This document shows, in pieces, positions 1-8,420 of a DNA stretch of 15,274 bases. The position numbers were made by a program, and so were the translations under genes. The notes beneath the pieces are model-generated. The model was not told the DNA's origin. It saw nothing but the letters and a program-made list of their open reading frames with translations, and did no database searches. This DNA comes from Bacteroidales bacterium (lineage in GTDB: Bacteria; Bacteroidota; Bacteroidia; Bacteroidales; Bacteroidaceae): the NCBI GenBank assembly GCA_004557185.1, contig SFEP01000053.1, positions 1 to 15,274 of the forward strand, written 5' to 3'. Positions within the stretch are counted from its first letter, which is position 1. Every line of letters begins with the position of its first letter.

Positions 1-26
1 TTTTTTGACAAAGGGGGCTTGTCCAT
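1..26 (-). CDS. Possible start of a minus-strand gene cut by the window edge
   Basis: An ATG read on the minus strand at 26-24 opens a frame that stays open to the window edge and would begin MDKPPLSK. It lies 119 nt downstream of the addB-like stop, in the same direction. A TAACTTTC sequence (one mismatch to the TAnnTTTG promoter box) lies upstream at about 62-69, and a small hairpin lies just before the ATG. Eight codons are too few to identify a product, and a chance ATG is a real possibility. Confidence 0.2.
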
Positions 27-32
27 GATAAG

Positions 33-58
33 CCGAAAGCCACACTTCTGTCTTTCGG
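33..58 (-). other. Small hairpin downstream of the addB-like gene
   Basis: CCGAAAG (33-39) and CTTTCGG (52-58) form a perfect 7-bp inverted repeat around a 12-nt loop. It lies about 90 nt past the addB-like stop and 7 nt before the possible ATG at 26. No T-tract follows on the minus strand, so it is not a standard intrinsic terminator. It could be a 3' end structure for the AddAB operon or a leader structure for the next gene. Confidence 0.35.
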
Positions 59-145
59 AAAGTTAGGGGCGTAGTCTTAGGGTTTAGCGGACAGTAATAA
101 TAAAAATCAAGCAATAGGATGTGAGGCGAGCGGGGCGTGCTGTGG

Positions 146-2857
146 TCAGCCTCGGCCGCACAAGGAGGCGTAGGCGCACGACGAGCAGTGCTTAAGATCC
201 TCGCCAGTGGCATGGAACGGTGTGGAGGGGTCGAACATCTCGCTGAGGAGTTCCTGCAAGCGCGCCTTGAACGCAGGCATGATTTGCTGGAAGTGCAGCA
301 TGGGCTGCCCTTCGAAGGAGATGTAGGGTGTATAATTCTCGTTCATGGTGCAGTGAACGAAGAAGAGTGAGGGCACGAGTGGCAGCTGCGTCTTGTTGCC
401 GAGCATGAGGGCGTAGAGGAAGGTTTGCAGCGCGTAGTGTGGGTGTTTCTCGTTGGGCGTGAAGAGGTGCTCCATGTCCTTTGGCTTCTCGTTGTCAGGT
501 TTGCCCCCCGTTTTGTAGTCAAGCACGCGCCAGCAGGTGGTGCCGTCGGGCAGCACGGCCTCGTCGAGGCGGTCGATGTTACCCCTAAGTGTGATGGTGT
601 GTTCGCCGTCGGGCAGTGTGTAGGTGATGTCGGTCTGGGCATCCAGTTCGGTGTGCAGCACGCTGAATGCTTGTGCGGGTGCGTCGTAATTTTTCCCGGC
701 CTCGTAGTAGACGAGTTGTCGCATGTACTCCCACACGGCCTGCTCGGTGACGGCTACCGCCTGAATCCCCGTTTCGCTGAAGGCCCGTTTCACGTAGCCG
801 CGCAGTGTGATTTCGCCGTGATTATCGAGAAAGTGGAGCAAGCGCTGGGGCGTGATGGGACGCCCGTCGCGGCGCAGTTCGTTGTAGAAGCATTCGGCGG
901 CGTGGTGGAACACCGTGCCGAAGTCGTTGGGACGTATGATTTCAGACGTGTCGGGGTCGGCCTGCAGCCGCATTACCTTTTCGTAGTAGAAAGCTAACTG
1001 GCAACGCAGGTAGGTGTTGATGGCCGAGGGGGAGATGCGAGTGAAGCGCTCGGTGAGGTTGGCAGGCTTGGGCATCTTGTCGACCCTGAAAGCGGCGGGG
1101 TGGGGGGTGGCTTCGAGTCGCAGGTGGCGTATGGGCACAAGGCCCTCGATGAGCATGGCTTTCATGAAGCGCGACATTTCGCCCTTATTCATCTGCTCCG
1201 TACTGCTGTTGTAGACCAGTCGCGCATGCTTGGCCCGTTGCAGTAGGCGGTGGAAGTAGTAGGCGAAGACGGCCGTTTTGTGCTGGTTGGTGGTCAGGCC
1301 GTAGCGCACGCGCAGCAGGTAGGGAATGAAGGAGGCATCGGTGGCCTTGCGGGGCAGGAACCCCTCGCCCACGGAGAGCATGAGCACGTGGTCGAAGTCG
1401 AGGCAGCGCGTTTCGAGCACACCCATGATTTGCAGTCCCACGGCCGGCTCGCCGTGGAAGGGGATGGAGGTTTGGCGCAGCACCTGCTTGATGAGTTTGA
1501 AGAGGGTGGTGGGATGCACCACGAGCCGCTGCGTTTGCACCAGGTGTGCAAAGCGTGCCAGCGTGGTGTGTGTGGCGAAGTAAGCCTCGGTGTTGAGGGT
1601 GCGCATGAGGCGGTCGGTGTCGGCCTGCTGCTGCACTTGCTTGGCCTCGTTGGCTATGGCCTGCTGCATCTGGGCAAGCAGGGCAGCGAGCGCGGGCTGG
1701 CTACCCTTGTCGGCCAGGGCGTCGGCCTTGCGCGTCAGTTCATCGCAAAGCCGGGCGCAGCGGGCGTAGGCTGCGGTGTGGCTGAGGGGGAAACCCTTGG
1801 TCACATTCACGCGGTGTATGCTCGAGGGGATGGCGTGAAGCACGGGCTGCAGCAGGTTTTCGTTGCACAGCACCACTGCCGTGCGGCGTGCGTGCTGAGG
1901 GTCGTAGTGTGCGGGGTCGTCGAGCCAGGAGGTGATGCTCTGTGCCTGAATGGCCTCGGTGGAGGCTTCGACAAACTCGATGGTGCGCTCAGCCCGCTGC
2001 TTGAGGAAGTTGGAGAACACCTCCTGCTCAGGGCCCAGCGCGTTGGGAAAGTCGCGCAGGTTGCGCTGCATGAAGACGCCGGCTTCATTGTCGCAACTGC
2101 CATTGGTGCGGGCGTAGTAGACGTCGTAGTCCCAGTAGAAGCGCGCCATGCCGGCCTGCTGCAGTGAGCGGAACAGCGTGCGTTCCACCTCGTTGATGAC
2201 GTTGAAGCCTACGATGGCCACGTGCTCCACGCCCTGCGGCAGACTCAGCGTGCCCGACGCCAGACCCTCGGCCACAAAGCGGAAGAGCTGACCCTCGTAG
2301 GCCAGACCGTCGGCTTCGAGCTCGGCACGCAGCTCGGTGTACATGGTGTAGAGGTTGTTCCACAATTTGAGGAAGCGCTCACGTATTTCGCTGCGCTGTG
2401 CCAACGAGAAGTCCTGCACGAAACGCCTGATTTGCTCGGCCTGCTCCTCGTCGAGAAACTCGCTGGTGGCAATGGTTTCATAGTCGCGCAGGTTGGTGAA
2501 GAGGGCGCGGGCATCGACCATGTGCTTGTCCACGTCGTCGAAGTCGGCCATGATGCGTTCGCCCCAGCCGTAGAAGAAGTCGAGCGACTCCTCGGCGTTG
2601 ACGTGCTCGCGGTAGAGGCGGTAGAGGCGGCAGATGACCTCGATGGGGTCGGCCAGTTCGAGGTTGGCCAGCGAGAGGAAGAGTTCGTTGACCGTCATGT
2701 AGCGCGGGGCCCACATGGGCTTGCCGTCGGCGGGCAGCAGGTAGTCGTTGAAGAAGAGTGAGGCGCGCTTGTTGGGAAACAGCACCACGGTGCGGCTCAT
2801 GTCGGGGCCGATGTGCTGCATGAGGTCGTGGGCTACGAGTTCAAGAAAGTATTTCAT
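146..2857 (-). CDS. addB: AddB-like PD-(D/E)XK nuclease with Fe-S cluster cysteines
   Basis: This 903-residue protein is the probable AddB subunit of an AddAB helicase-nuclease, which resects double-strand breaks in the cytoplasm to prepare 3' ends for RecA. The N terminus has a UvrD-like fold signature with a degenerate first motif (VVLFPNKRASLFF, 24-36) lacking a Walker GKT, as expected for an inactivated helicase. The C-terminal nuclease is complete: FGTVFHHAAE (646-655), GNIDRLD (759-765), then LDYKTG (779-784), giving D762, D780 and K782, and QTFLY (811-815). Cysteines C619, C891, C894 and C900 match the 'iron staple' pattern of one Cys before the nuclease and three after it, typical of a 4Fe-4S cluster in AddB. 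It follows the addA-like gene with a 79-nt gap. The ATG start fits the N terminus, and no Shine-Dalgarno site is visible. The symbol is by family resemblance. Confidence 0.88.
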   Translation of the reverse strand: MKYFLELVAHDLMQHIGPDMSRTVVLFPNKRASLFFNDYLLPADGKPMWAPRYMTVNELFLSLANLELADPIEVICRLYRLYREHVNAEESLDFFYGWGERIMADFDDVDKHMVDARALFTNLRDYETIATSEFLDEEQAEQIRRFVQDFSLAQRSEIRERFLKLWNNLYTMYTELRAELEADGLAYEGQLFRFVAEGLASGTLSLPQGVEHVAIVGFNVINEVERTLFRSLQQAGMARFYWDYDVYYARTNGSCDNEAGVFMQRNLRDFPNALGPEQEVFSNFLKQRAERTIEFVEASTEAIQAQSITSWLDDPAHYDPQHARRTAVVLCNENLLQPVLHAIPSSIHRVNVTKGFPLSHTAAYARCARLCDELTRKADALADKGSQPALAALLAQMQQAIANEAKQVQQQADTDRLMRTLNTEAYFATHTTLARFAHLVQTQRLVVHPTTLFKLIKQVLRQTSIPFHGEPAVGLQIMGVLETRCLDFDHVLMLSVGEGFLPRKATDASFIPYLLRVRYGLTTNQHKTAVFAYYFHRLLQRAKHARLVYNSSTEQMNKGEMSRFMKAMLIEGLVPIRHLRLEATPHPAAFRVDKMPKPANLTERFTRISPSAINTYLRCQLAFYYEKVMRLQADPDTSEIIRPNDFGTVFHHAAECFYNELRRDGRPITPQRLLHFLDNHGEITLRGYVKRAFSETGIQAVAVTEQAVWEYMRQLVYYEAGKNYDAPAQAFSVLHTELDAQTDITYTLPDGEHTITLRGNIDRLDEAVLPDGTTCWRVLDYKTGGKPDNEKPKDMEHLFTPNEKHPHYALQTFLYALMLGNKTQLPLVPSLFFVHCTMNENYTPYISFEGQPMLHFQQIMPAFKARLQELLSEMFDPSTPFHATGEDLKHCSSCAYASLCGRG

Positions 2858-2936
2858 GGAAAGACGGATGCGGAAGAATCAACAGGGAGGAGTGCTTGGC
2901 GAAGTGAAAAGGGCGGGCGCGGCTGCTGGCACGAGG

Positions 2937-5900
2937 TCAGGCCTCGACGGGCACCACCTTGTTCTCGTACAGGTACCACAGGTAGCCCTGCACCTGCTCA
3001 TGCCCCATGAGGCGGAGCGCCTGGCAGTAGCCCCGCACCTGCTCCTGGTGGGTTTCGGCGGGGCGGGCAAACTTGAAGTCGACCACGGTGAAGGTGTCGT
3101 CGTGCTGCATCACGCGGTCGGGGCGGCAGGTGCGCACCACGCCTTCGTCGGTGCGACCCAGCAGCATGGTGCACTCTTTGAAGAGGCGGCACGAACCGTC
3201 GAACCAGTGCGCCACACGCTCATCGGCCAGCCGCTGCTGCATGAAGCGAAGCATGCGTTGTGCTTCGTCGGCGGAGTCGAGCAGGCCCTCACGCTGCAAA
3301 CGTTCGACGGCGCGTGGCAGGTCGTCGGCACGGTCGGTCAGTTCGAGCAGGTGGTGCAAGAGTTTGCCCTTGTCAATGTACGTCTGCTGCCGTTCGTCGT
3401 CGTCGGTGAGGTCGCTCACGAAGCGGGCCGCCTCGGTGCTTTGCCGATAGTCGGCCACCGTGTGCTGCGGGTTGATGTCCGTTGACACCACCTCCACGTG
3501 AGTCGGTTCGAGCGGATTGTCGTTTTCGGCGGGCTGGCCGCTGGTAGCCGCTTGCTGGGGAAAATGGGCGGGCTGCCCTGCGTGCCATATTTCAAAATTC
3601 TCCAGCACCTTGGTCTGCGCTGCGTTGTAGTCATCGGGCGAGGGATTGAGGATGTCCTTGTCGACGACAGGCGCATAGAACACGTCGTGGCTCTGCGGCT
3701 CGGCCAGTTGCATGCCAGGTGTGCGGAAGCAGGCATTCATCAGTGCTCCGGTGTCCTTCATTTCCTTGTTGCCCGAGCCTTTCCCCTTTTTCTCGTCGTC
3801 GCTCTTGTCGTCGAAGGAGAACCATATCAGCATGTGCTGCTCGGCACGCGTGAAGGCCACGTAGAGCGTGTTGAGCGTGTCGATGCGTTGCTGCATGGCA
3901 TCGTAGGCGTAGTAGGGCGCGAACACCGAATGCTGGATGATAGTGGTGGAGGCTTTGCTGATGGGAATGAGCGGCAGGGCGTTGTAGGGCTCGGCCTGAA
4001 TGCCGTCGGTGGAACACCAGAGAAGCGATTCATACTGCTTGCTGTCGTATGCCCACGTGGCTTCGGGAATGAACACGGTGTGGTAGGCCAGCCCCTTGGC
4101 CTTGTGCACGGTGCACACCGACACGCAGTCCTTCTGCCCCGTGCTGGTGCTGGTGCTGTAGAGCGATTCCTTCCAGTAAGTAAGGAAAAGGCTGATGTCG
4201 GAGGGGTGCTCGTCGAGGAACTGCAGCACCTTGTCGTAGAACGTATAGAGGTAGGCCGACTGCCCCTTGGCGTAGGGCATGTGGTTCAACTGGAACATTT
4301 CGACAATGCGCTCGCAGAGTTCGAAGAGCGGCATGCGGCACAACTTGTGGCGCATGTCGGTGAGGACGGGCGGCAGGGTGGCCCTTACCTCGTCGGGCGT
4401 GGTGCCCTCAACCGACATTTTGCCCTCCACGTAGACAGCCAAAAGCTGCGCCAGTTCGGTGATGTTGACCGTGTCGTGCGGGTTGGCCAGCATTTGCAGC
4501 GTGCTGATGAGGATGCGTATGGCCGGCGAGGCAATGAGCTTGAAAGCCTCGTCGGAGGCAATGGGGATGTCGGCGTGGGCCTGGTTGAAGTACTCCACAA
4601 TCTCGGTGGCGTCCTTGTTTCGCCGCACGAGCACCGCCATTTCGTGGTAGGGCACGCCCTGCTCCTCGTGCAGGCGCAGCATTTGGGCATAGATGTCGTC
4701 GTAGACCAGTTCGTGCTCCGTGCTCCGACTGTGCACAGCCACTCGCACGTAGCCACCGTCGCGCCCCGGCCGTGCTTGTTGCGCCACGTCGCGGTAGAGG
4801 GTTTGCGTGAGGTCGGTGGGCAGGTTTGCTTCGTGGCATGCCTCGTTGTCGGCCGCGGTGAGTTTATCGAGCACATGCATTGCCTTGGTGAAAAACGCAT
4901 TGTTGAAAGCCACCACTTGGCCCTGGCTGCGGAAGTTGTCGGTCATGGGGCGCACGTCGGCATGTGGCATGTCGCGCTTAATGTTGCCCAGAATGCCCCA
5001 GTCGCCGCCTCGCCAGCGATAGATGCTCTGCTTCACGTCGCCCACCAGGATGCACTCGTTGCCCGCCGAGAGGTTCTCGACAAGCAGGCGTCGCAGCACG
5101 TTCCACTGTATGTGCGACGTGTCCTGAAATTCGTCGATCATCACGTGGTTGAAGGTGGTACCGGCGCGCTCAAAGACAAATGAAGCGTCGTCGTGCTGCA
5201 CCATGGCCTCGAAGAGGTAAGGCGTCTTGGCCAGCGTGAAGCGGCCCGTTTCATGGTTGATGCTGTTCACTTCGCTCGATACCTCGCCCAACAGTCGCAG
5301 GGAGTTGAGATGGCCCTCCATGAGTTTGGCCGAATTGTGTATGACCCGCGCCTTTTCGCGCAGCTCCACCACGTGCTTCAACAGGTTGCTCATACGTTGC
5401 GCTGCGGCCACGTAGTCAGGCTTGAGCTGGTCGGCCTTTTTGAGCATGCTCTCGTAATTCACCGTCCATTTCACGGTTGTGTCTGAGAAGTCGCTTCTCC
5501 AATCCCGATTACGTATGCGGCTGGCAATGCTTTTGAAACTCTTAACCCCGTTGCTGAACGTATTGACACCCGCGGGGCAGCGGTCCAACTCTTCAAGCAG
5601 CGTTTGCAGTGCTTCGTCGAGCATGGTCAGACTGTCGGTGCGGGCCTGCCGCAGGCTCTGCTTGATGAGGGAGAACGTTTTGTCGTTCGACACGATGGGC
5701 TCCATGCGGTCGGCCACAGGCAGGTATTGCGTGCTGAAGAGCGTGTTGGCCGCAAACGACTTGAGTCTGCGCACAATGTTCCAGCCCTTCTCTTCCTGAA
5801 TGCTGTCGCGCATGAATTCCGTCAGCCAGGCGAGAACCTGCCGCTTGTGCTTGTCGAGCCCCTCTTGGTTTAAGGCTTCTATCAACTTGTCGATGGCGCG

Positions 5901-6383
5901 GTTGGTCACATCCTTGTCGTCCAAATCCACCTTGAAGCCGCGTAGCAGTTTGAGTTCGTGAGCCAGGTTGGTGAGCATGCCCTGAAAGAAACTGTCGATG
6001 GTTTCTACATGAAAACGGTCGTAGTCGTGAAGTATGTGCCGCAGCGTCTGACCAGCGCGCCGCGCTATCTCCTGCGGCGTGACGTCAGGCAGCAGCTTGC
6101 TCACGTCCTGAGCAAAGTTCTTGTCGGCCTTGCCCTTCGAAAGCAGGTAGAGCTGCATCAGGATGCGGTCCTTCATTTCACCCGTGGCCTTGTTGGTGAA
6201 AGTGACGGCCAGAATGTTGCGAAAAGCCGTGGGCGACTCGGTGCGCAAGGCCAGGGCAATGAAGTTGAGGGCCAGTTTGTAGGTCTTGCCCGAACCCGCA
6301 GAGGCACTGTAGACCAGTATGTGCGGTGGCTGCTCGCTCTTGTCGATGCGGGCTTGAGTGGAAAGTGAGGGGGAGGAAGACAT
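2937..6383 (-). CDS. addA: AddA-like UvrD/RecB-family helicase-nuclease
   Basis: This is the probable AddA subunit: an ATP-driven 3'-5' superfamily 1 helicase with a RecB-type nuclease, acting with AddB in break repair. Positions below are counted from the upstream GTG at 6428 (1163 residues). Walker A is SASAGSGKT (41-49), motif Ia is LAVTFTNKATGEMKDRI, motif II is IDEFQD (431-436) and motif III is VGDVKQSIYRWRGG (462-475). Motif IV contains NFRS (R500), motif V is VHKAKGL (774-780) and motif VI is YVAFTRAEQ (R861). The nuclease has H1025, D1104 (RPDRV), D1117 and K1119 (VVDFK) and QVRGY, so it looks intact. I chose the ATG at 6383 (1148 residues). The alternative GTG at 6428 adds a Ser-rich 15-residue tail with no family support. 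The gene sits 54 nt after the glycosyltransferase stop and 79 nt before the addB-like gene, suggesting one transcript. Confidence 0.9.
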   Translation of the reverse strand: MSSSPSLSTQARIDKSEQPPHILVYSASAGSGKTYKLALNFIALALRTESPTAFRNILAVTFTNKATGEMKDRILMQLYLLSKGKADKNFAQDVSKLLPDVTPQEIARRAGQTLRHILHDYDRFHVETIDSFFQGMLTNLAHELKLLRGFKVDLDDKDVTNRAIDKLIEALNQEGLDKHKRQVLAWLTEFMRDSIQEEKGWNIVRRLKSFAANTLFSTQYLPVADRMEPIVSNDKTFSLIKQSLRQARTDSLTMLDEALQTLLEELDRCPAGVNTFSNGVKSFKSIASRIRNRDWRSDFSDTTVKWTVNYESMLKKADQLKPDYVAAAQRMSNLLKHVVELREKARVIHNSAKLMEGHLNSLRLLGEVSSEVNSINHETGRFTLAKTPYLFEAMVQHDDASFVFERAGTTFNHVMIDEFQDTSHIQWNVLRRLLVENLSAGNECILVGDVKQSIYRWRGGDWGILGNIKRDMPHADVRPMTDNFRSQGQVVAFNNAFFTKAMHVLDKLTAADNEACHEANLPTDLTQTLYRDVAQQARPGRDGGYVRVAVHSRSTEHELVYDDIYAQMLRLHEEQGVPYHEMAVLVRRNKDATEIVEYFNQAHADIPIASDEAFKLIASPAIRILISTLQMLANPHDTVNITELAQLLAVYVEGKMSVEGTTPDEVRATLPPVLTDMRHKLCRMPLFELCERIVEMFQLNHMPYAKGQSAYLYTFYDKVLQFLDEHPSDISLFLTYWKESLYSTSTSTGQKDCVSVCTVHKAKGLAYHTVFIPEATWAYDSKQYESLLWCSTDGIQAEPYNALPLIPISKASTTIIQHSVFAPYYAYDAMQQRIDTLNTLYVAFTRAEQHMLIWFSFDDKSDDEKKGKGSGNKEMKDTGALMNACFRTPGMQLAEPQSHDVFYAPVVDKDILNPSPDDYNAAQTKVLENFEIWHAGQPAHFPQQAATSGQPAENDNPLEPTHVEVVSTDINPQHTVADYRQSTEAARFVSDLTDDDERQQTYIDKGKLLHHLLELTDRADDLPRAVERLQREGLLDSADEAQRMLRFMQQRLADERVAHWFDGSCRLFKECTMLLGRTDEGVVRTCRPDRVMQHDDTFTVVDFKFARPAETHQEQVRGYCQALRLMGHEQVQGYLWYLYENKVVPVEA

Positions 6384-6437
6384 GGCTGGGTGAGAAGAGG
6401 GGGAGTAGGAGTGGGACGAGCGTTGCACGGGGTGCCA

Positions 6438-7340
6438 TTATCGGCGGGCGTCACGGCACAGACGCATGTATTCACCGAGGCGGTAAACCTGATAGAGTAG
6501 CACGTGCGGGGTGCGGCCCAGCAAGTTGCGGCGAATGAAGGGGCGTGCGGCAGCATAAAGCAAGAGGCAAAGTCCGCTGATGTGCCAGCGGGCGGCATTG
6601 TCGCTCCAGACAGTGAGTTCGGAGTAGCCCTGCATCACGTGGCGCATTTGCAGCAAGGTTTGCAGCCCCTCGTGCGTCTTGCGCAGAAAGTCGGGGTTGC
6701 TCTCAAAGTCGTCTACGACCACAGGATTGTCGATGTGCGTGATGGCAATGCCCGCCGCTGCCAAACTGCGGCCAAAGAGCACGTCTTCGTAGCCGTAGCG
6801 GCGTATGCGTTCGTCGAAAGGGTGCGCCAGCATCACATCGCGGCGCACCAGAAAGTTGGTGGTACGAAAGTTCTGGTAGGGCTTTGACTGGCGTGCTGCC
6901 ACATCGTTCGTGCGTAGAAAGGCTGCCTCGTAGCGGTAGCGCAGGTTGTGCCGCATCAGTGGCTCGTCGGGGAGCAGACACACGCCGCCGTACACTACGT
7001 CGTGCTCGGCGCATGCCAGATAGCGCAGGAGAAAGTCGGGCTGCGGCAGTTGCACGTCGCTGTCCAGAAAGAGCAGGTACGCATAGCAAGCCCATGCCGC
7101 CAGCCGGTTGCGCGTCACGCAGCGGCCAGCATTGGCAGTAGCCTCCTCCACGCGGCAGTGCGGCAGAGAGCGCAGGGTGCGGTTGGCCTCTTTCACTGCT
7201 GACAGGGGAGAGGCATCGTCGGCGATAATGATTTCGTAGCGCAACGATTCCACCTTCTCTGCCTGTGCGCTGAGCGCTTGCACAAGTGTCGTGCAGTCGC
7301 GGTTGTAAGTGGGAATAAGAATGGAGAGTTCAGTAATCAC
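6438..7340 (-). CDS. Family 2 glycosyltransferase (GT-A fold)
   Basis: This 300-residue protein probably transfers a sugar from a nucleotide donor to a cell-surface polysaccharide or lipid-linked acceptor; the substrate cannot be read from sequence. It shows the GT2 pattern: LSILIPTYNRD near the N terminus, DDAS (41-44), the metal-binding DSD in LFLDSD (93-95), and GYEDVLFG (183-190) with the likely catalytic Glu/Asp. A hydrophobic stretch at about 253-265 could touch the membrane. The frame extends to another GTG at 7379, but family alignment favours the GTG at 7340, which gives MITELSILIPTYN. A TACTTTTG box (7353-7346) ends only 5 nt before this GTG, so the message may be leaderless. The addA-like gene follows with a short gap. 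The pairing with addAB is probably positional rather than functional. Confidence 0.85.
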   Translation of the reverse strand: MITELSILIPTYNRDCTTLVQALSAQAEKVESLRYEIIIADDASPLSAVKEANRTLRSLPHCRVEEATANAGRCVTRNRLAAWACYAYLLFLDSDVQLPQPDFLLRYLACAEHDVVYGGVCLLPDEPLMRHNLRYRYEAAFLRTNDVAARQSKPYQNFRTTNFLVRRDVMLAHPFDERIRRYGYEDVLFGRSLAAAGIAITHIDNPVVVDDFESNPDFLRKTHEGLQTLLQMRHVMQGYSELTVWSDNAARWHISGLCLLLYAAARPFIRRNLLGRTPHVLLYQVYRLGEYMRLCRDARR

Positions 7341-7345
7341 GAAGA

Positions 7346-7353
7346 CAAAAGTA
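7346..7353 (-). promoter_or_regulatory. Candidate -7 promoter box for the glycosyltransferase-addAB operon
   Basis: TACTTTTG on the minus strand is an exact match to the Bacteroidetes -7 consensus TAnnTTTG. Transcription would start at or within a few nt of the GTG at 7340, implying a leaderless mRNA. No convincing TTG -33 element is visible at the usual distance upstream. Confidence 0.5.
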
Positions 7354-7472
7354 CGAAAAAACACTCTCAGCCCCTTCACGAAGTATCATTTCTTGCCTCC
7401 TGCACTCCATATTATATATAGGATGGGCAAATTCAGATGTGCTCGCTGATGGCGATGCTGTCCGTTCATGCC

Positions 7473-7512
7473 GCACGCCCGCTCTTCCGTGTGGCGGAAA
7501 AAGCGGGCGTGC
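7473..7512 (-). terminator. Strong 3' hairpin after the lipoprotein gene, no U-tract
   Basis: GCACGCCCGCT (7473-7483) and AGCGGGCGTGC (7502-7512) form a perfect 11-bp GC-rich stem. Inside the 18-nt loop, TTCCG (7485-7489) pairs with CGGAA (7495-7499). It begins 34 nt past the stop of the lipoprotein gene at 7547 and before the glycosyltransferase promoter, so it probably ends or protects the lipoprotein mRNA. Neither strand has a T-run after the stem, so it departs from a textbook intrinsic terminator and could instead be an mRNA-stabilising or insulating element. Confidence 0.6.
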
Positions 7513-7546
7513 TATCGAGTATGAGAAGATAATGCAAGTGGCGGGG

Positions 7547-8308
7547 CTAAGGGTTGTCGACGGCGAGGGTGGACTTCGGCATGTGCGTACCAGGATCAGC
7601 GGGCTGCATTTGCATGCGGCGCTGCGCTTCGCTGACGTAGTGGCGCACAAAGGGGTGCTGCATGAAGGTGTGCGGTGCCTGGTCGATAATGCGCTTGATT
7701 TGGTCGGTCATGATGGGGGTGGGGTACTGGCTGCACAGCAACATGAAGAAACCGGGCCCCAGCACGTTGTCAGCATTCTCCAAAATGAAGCGCGTTTCCA
7801 ATTCGTCGCTGCGTTTAGCGAGTTGCTTTGTTTTTTTAGCCATGCGTCGGTTCACCTCCACAATGGGGTAGCCTTCGCTCATCATGCGTATGCTGCGTTG
7901 TTGCAGTTCCCAAAGTTCGTTGTCCAGGCGGTTTTTCTTTTGGAAGAACTTGTAGAGTTTGTCGTTGAGCGGTCCGCCTGAAACGCGTGGTGTGATGTGG
8001 TCCACTTTCACGTCGAGGTTGGCATTCTCAATGACTACGGGCATCACACGCTGCGTTCCCGTGTAGAGTATGGCCATCATGGCGGAGTCCATATCGCCCT
8101 CAAAGTTGAAGCGGCCGTGCATGATCATGCAGGAGTCTATGCAGCGTGTCGCGGCATACGTGGTAGTAACTCCTTCGCTGGGCAGCACCCTGAGGTAGAG
8201 CATGCGCCCGTCGAGGCACGGCACTGACGAACTGCCCGCAATGTTATATTGCTCGGCGCAGCCTGCCAAGATCAGCACGGACGAAAGGAGTAGGAACAAC
8301 TTGCGCAT
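7547..8308 (-). CDS. DUF4369-type lipoprotein without a thioredoxin domain
   Basis: This is a 253-residue predicted lipoprotein. MRKLFLLLSSVLILAGC is a signal peptide with a LAGC lipobox, so Cys17 would be lipidated and the protein anchored in the cell envelope. The next part (YNIAGSSSVPCLDGRMLYLR, then GRFNFEG, about 70 residues later VVIENANLDVKVD, and then GGPLNDKLYKF) resembles the DUF4369 domain. In Bacteroidetes that domain often sits at the N terminus of TlpA/ResA-like thiol-disulfide oxidoreductases. Here the C-terminal half is mainly charged helix (MSEGYPIVEVNRRMAKKTKQ onwards) and no CxxC thioredoxin motif is present, so redox activity is not supported. The ATG at 8308 is chosen because it starts the signal peptide; an in-frame extension to 8356 would bury it. 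The function is unknown. The gene has its own candidate promoter and 5' hairpin and appears monocistronic. Confidence 0.82.
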   Translation of the reverse strand: MRKLFLLLSSVLILAGCAEQYNIAGSSSVPCLDGRMLYLRVLPSEGVTTTYAATRCIDSCMIMHGRFNFEGDMDSAMMAILYTGTQRVMPVVIENANLDVKVDHITPRVSGGPLNDKLYKFFQKKNRLDNELWELQQRSIRMMSEGYPIVEVNRRMAKKTKQLAKRSDELETRFILENADNVLGPGFFMLLCSQYPTPIMTDQIKRIIDQAPHTFMQHPFVRHYVSEAQRRMQMQPADPGTHMPKSTLAVDNP

Positions 8309-8332
8309 AATGTGGGGGTGATAAAACGGACA

Positions 8333-8352
8333 ACGCCGCTTAGGTGCGGCGT
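8333..8352 (-). promoter_or_regulatory. 5' UTR hairpin of the lipoprotein gene
   Basis: ACGCCGC (8333-8339) and GCGGCGT (8346-8352) form a perfect 7-bp stem with a 6-nt loop. It lies 24 nt upstream of the lipoprotein ATG (8308), inside the roughly 95-nt leader implied by the -7 box at 8407-8414. There is no T-run after it on the minus strand, so attenuation by simple termination is unlikely. A role in mRNA stability or translation control is possible but unproven. Confidence 0.45.
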
Positions 8353-8406
8353 ACAATAGAGTAGCAGGAAAGGACTTCGTGCCCTAAGTACTCCCGTTTG
8401 ACAGTG

Positions 8407-8414
8407 CAAATATA
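8407..8414 (-). promoter_or_regulatory. Candidate -7 promoter box of the lipoprotein gene
   Basis: TATATTTG on the minus strand matches TAnnTTTG exactly and lies about 100 nt upstream of the ATG at 8308. No TTG is seen at the usual -33 distance. Instead, that spacer region holds the inverted repeat at 8421-8434. Confidence 0.5.
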
Positions 8415-8420
8415 CGAAGG

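Noticed and set aside
129..141. Word AGCGGGGCGTGCT near the addB end resembling the arm of the hairpin at 7502-7512
   Set aside because: It has one extra base and no complementary partner nearby, so it cannot form the same structure; chance similarity in GC-rich DNA is likely.
1250..2167. 305-codon plus-strand frame opposite the addB-like gene
   Set aside because: It is antisense to a protein with intact nuclease and cysteine motifs and has no recognisable features of its own.
3498..5183. 561-codon plus-strand frame opposite the addA-like gene
   Set aside because: It is antisense to a helicase with all motifs intact. The His-, Val- and Gly-rich translation is typical of a shadow frame.
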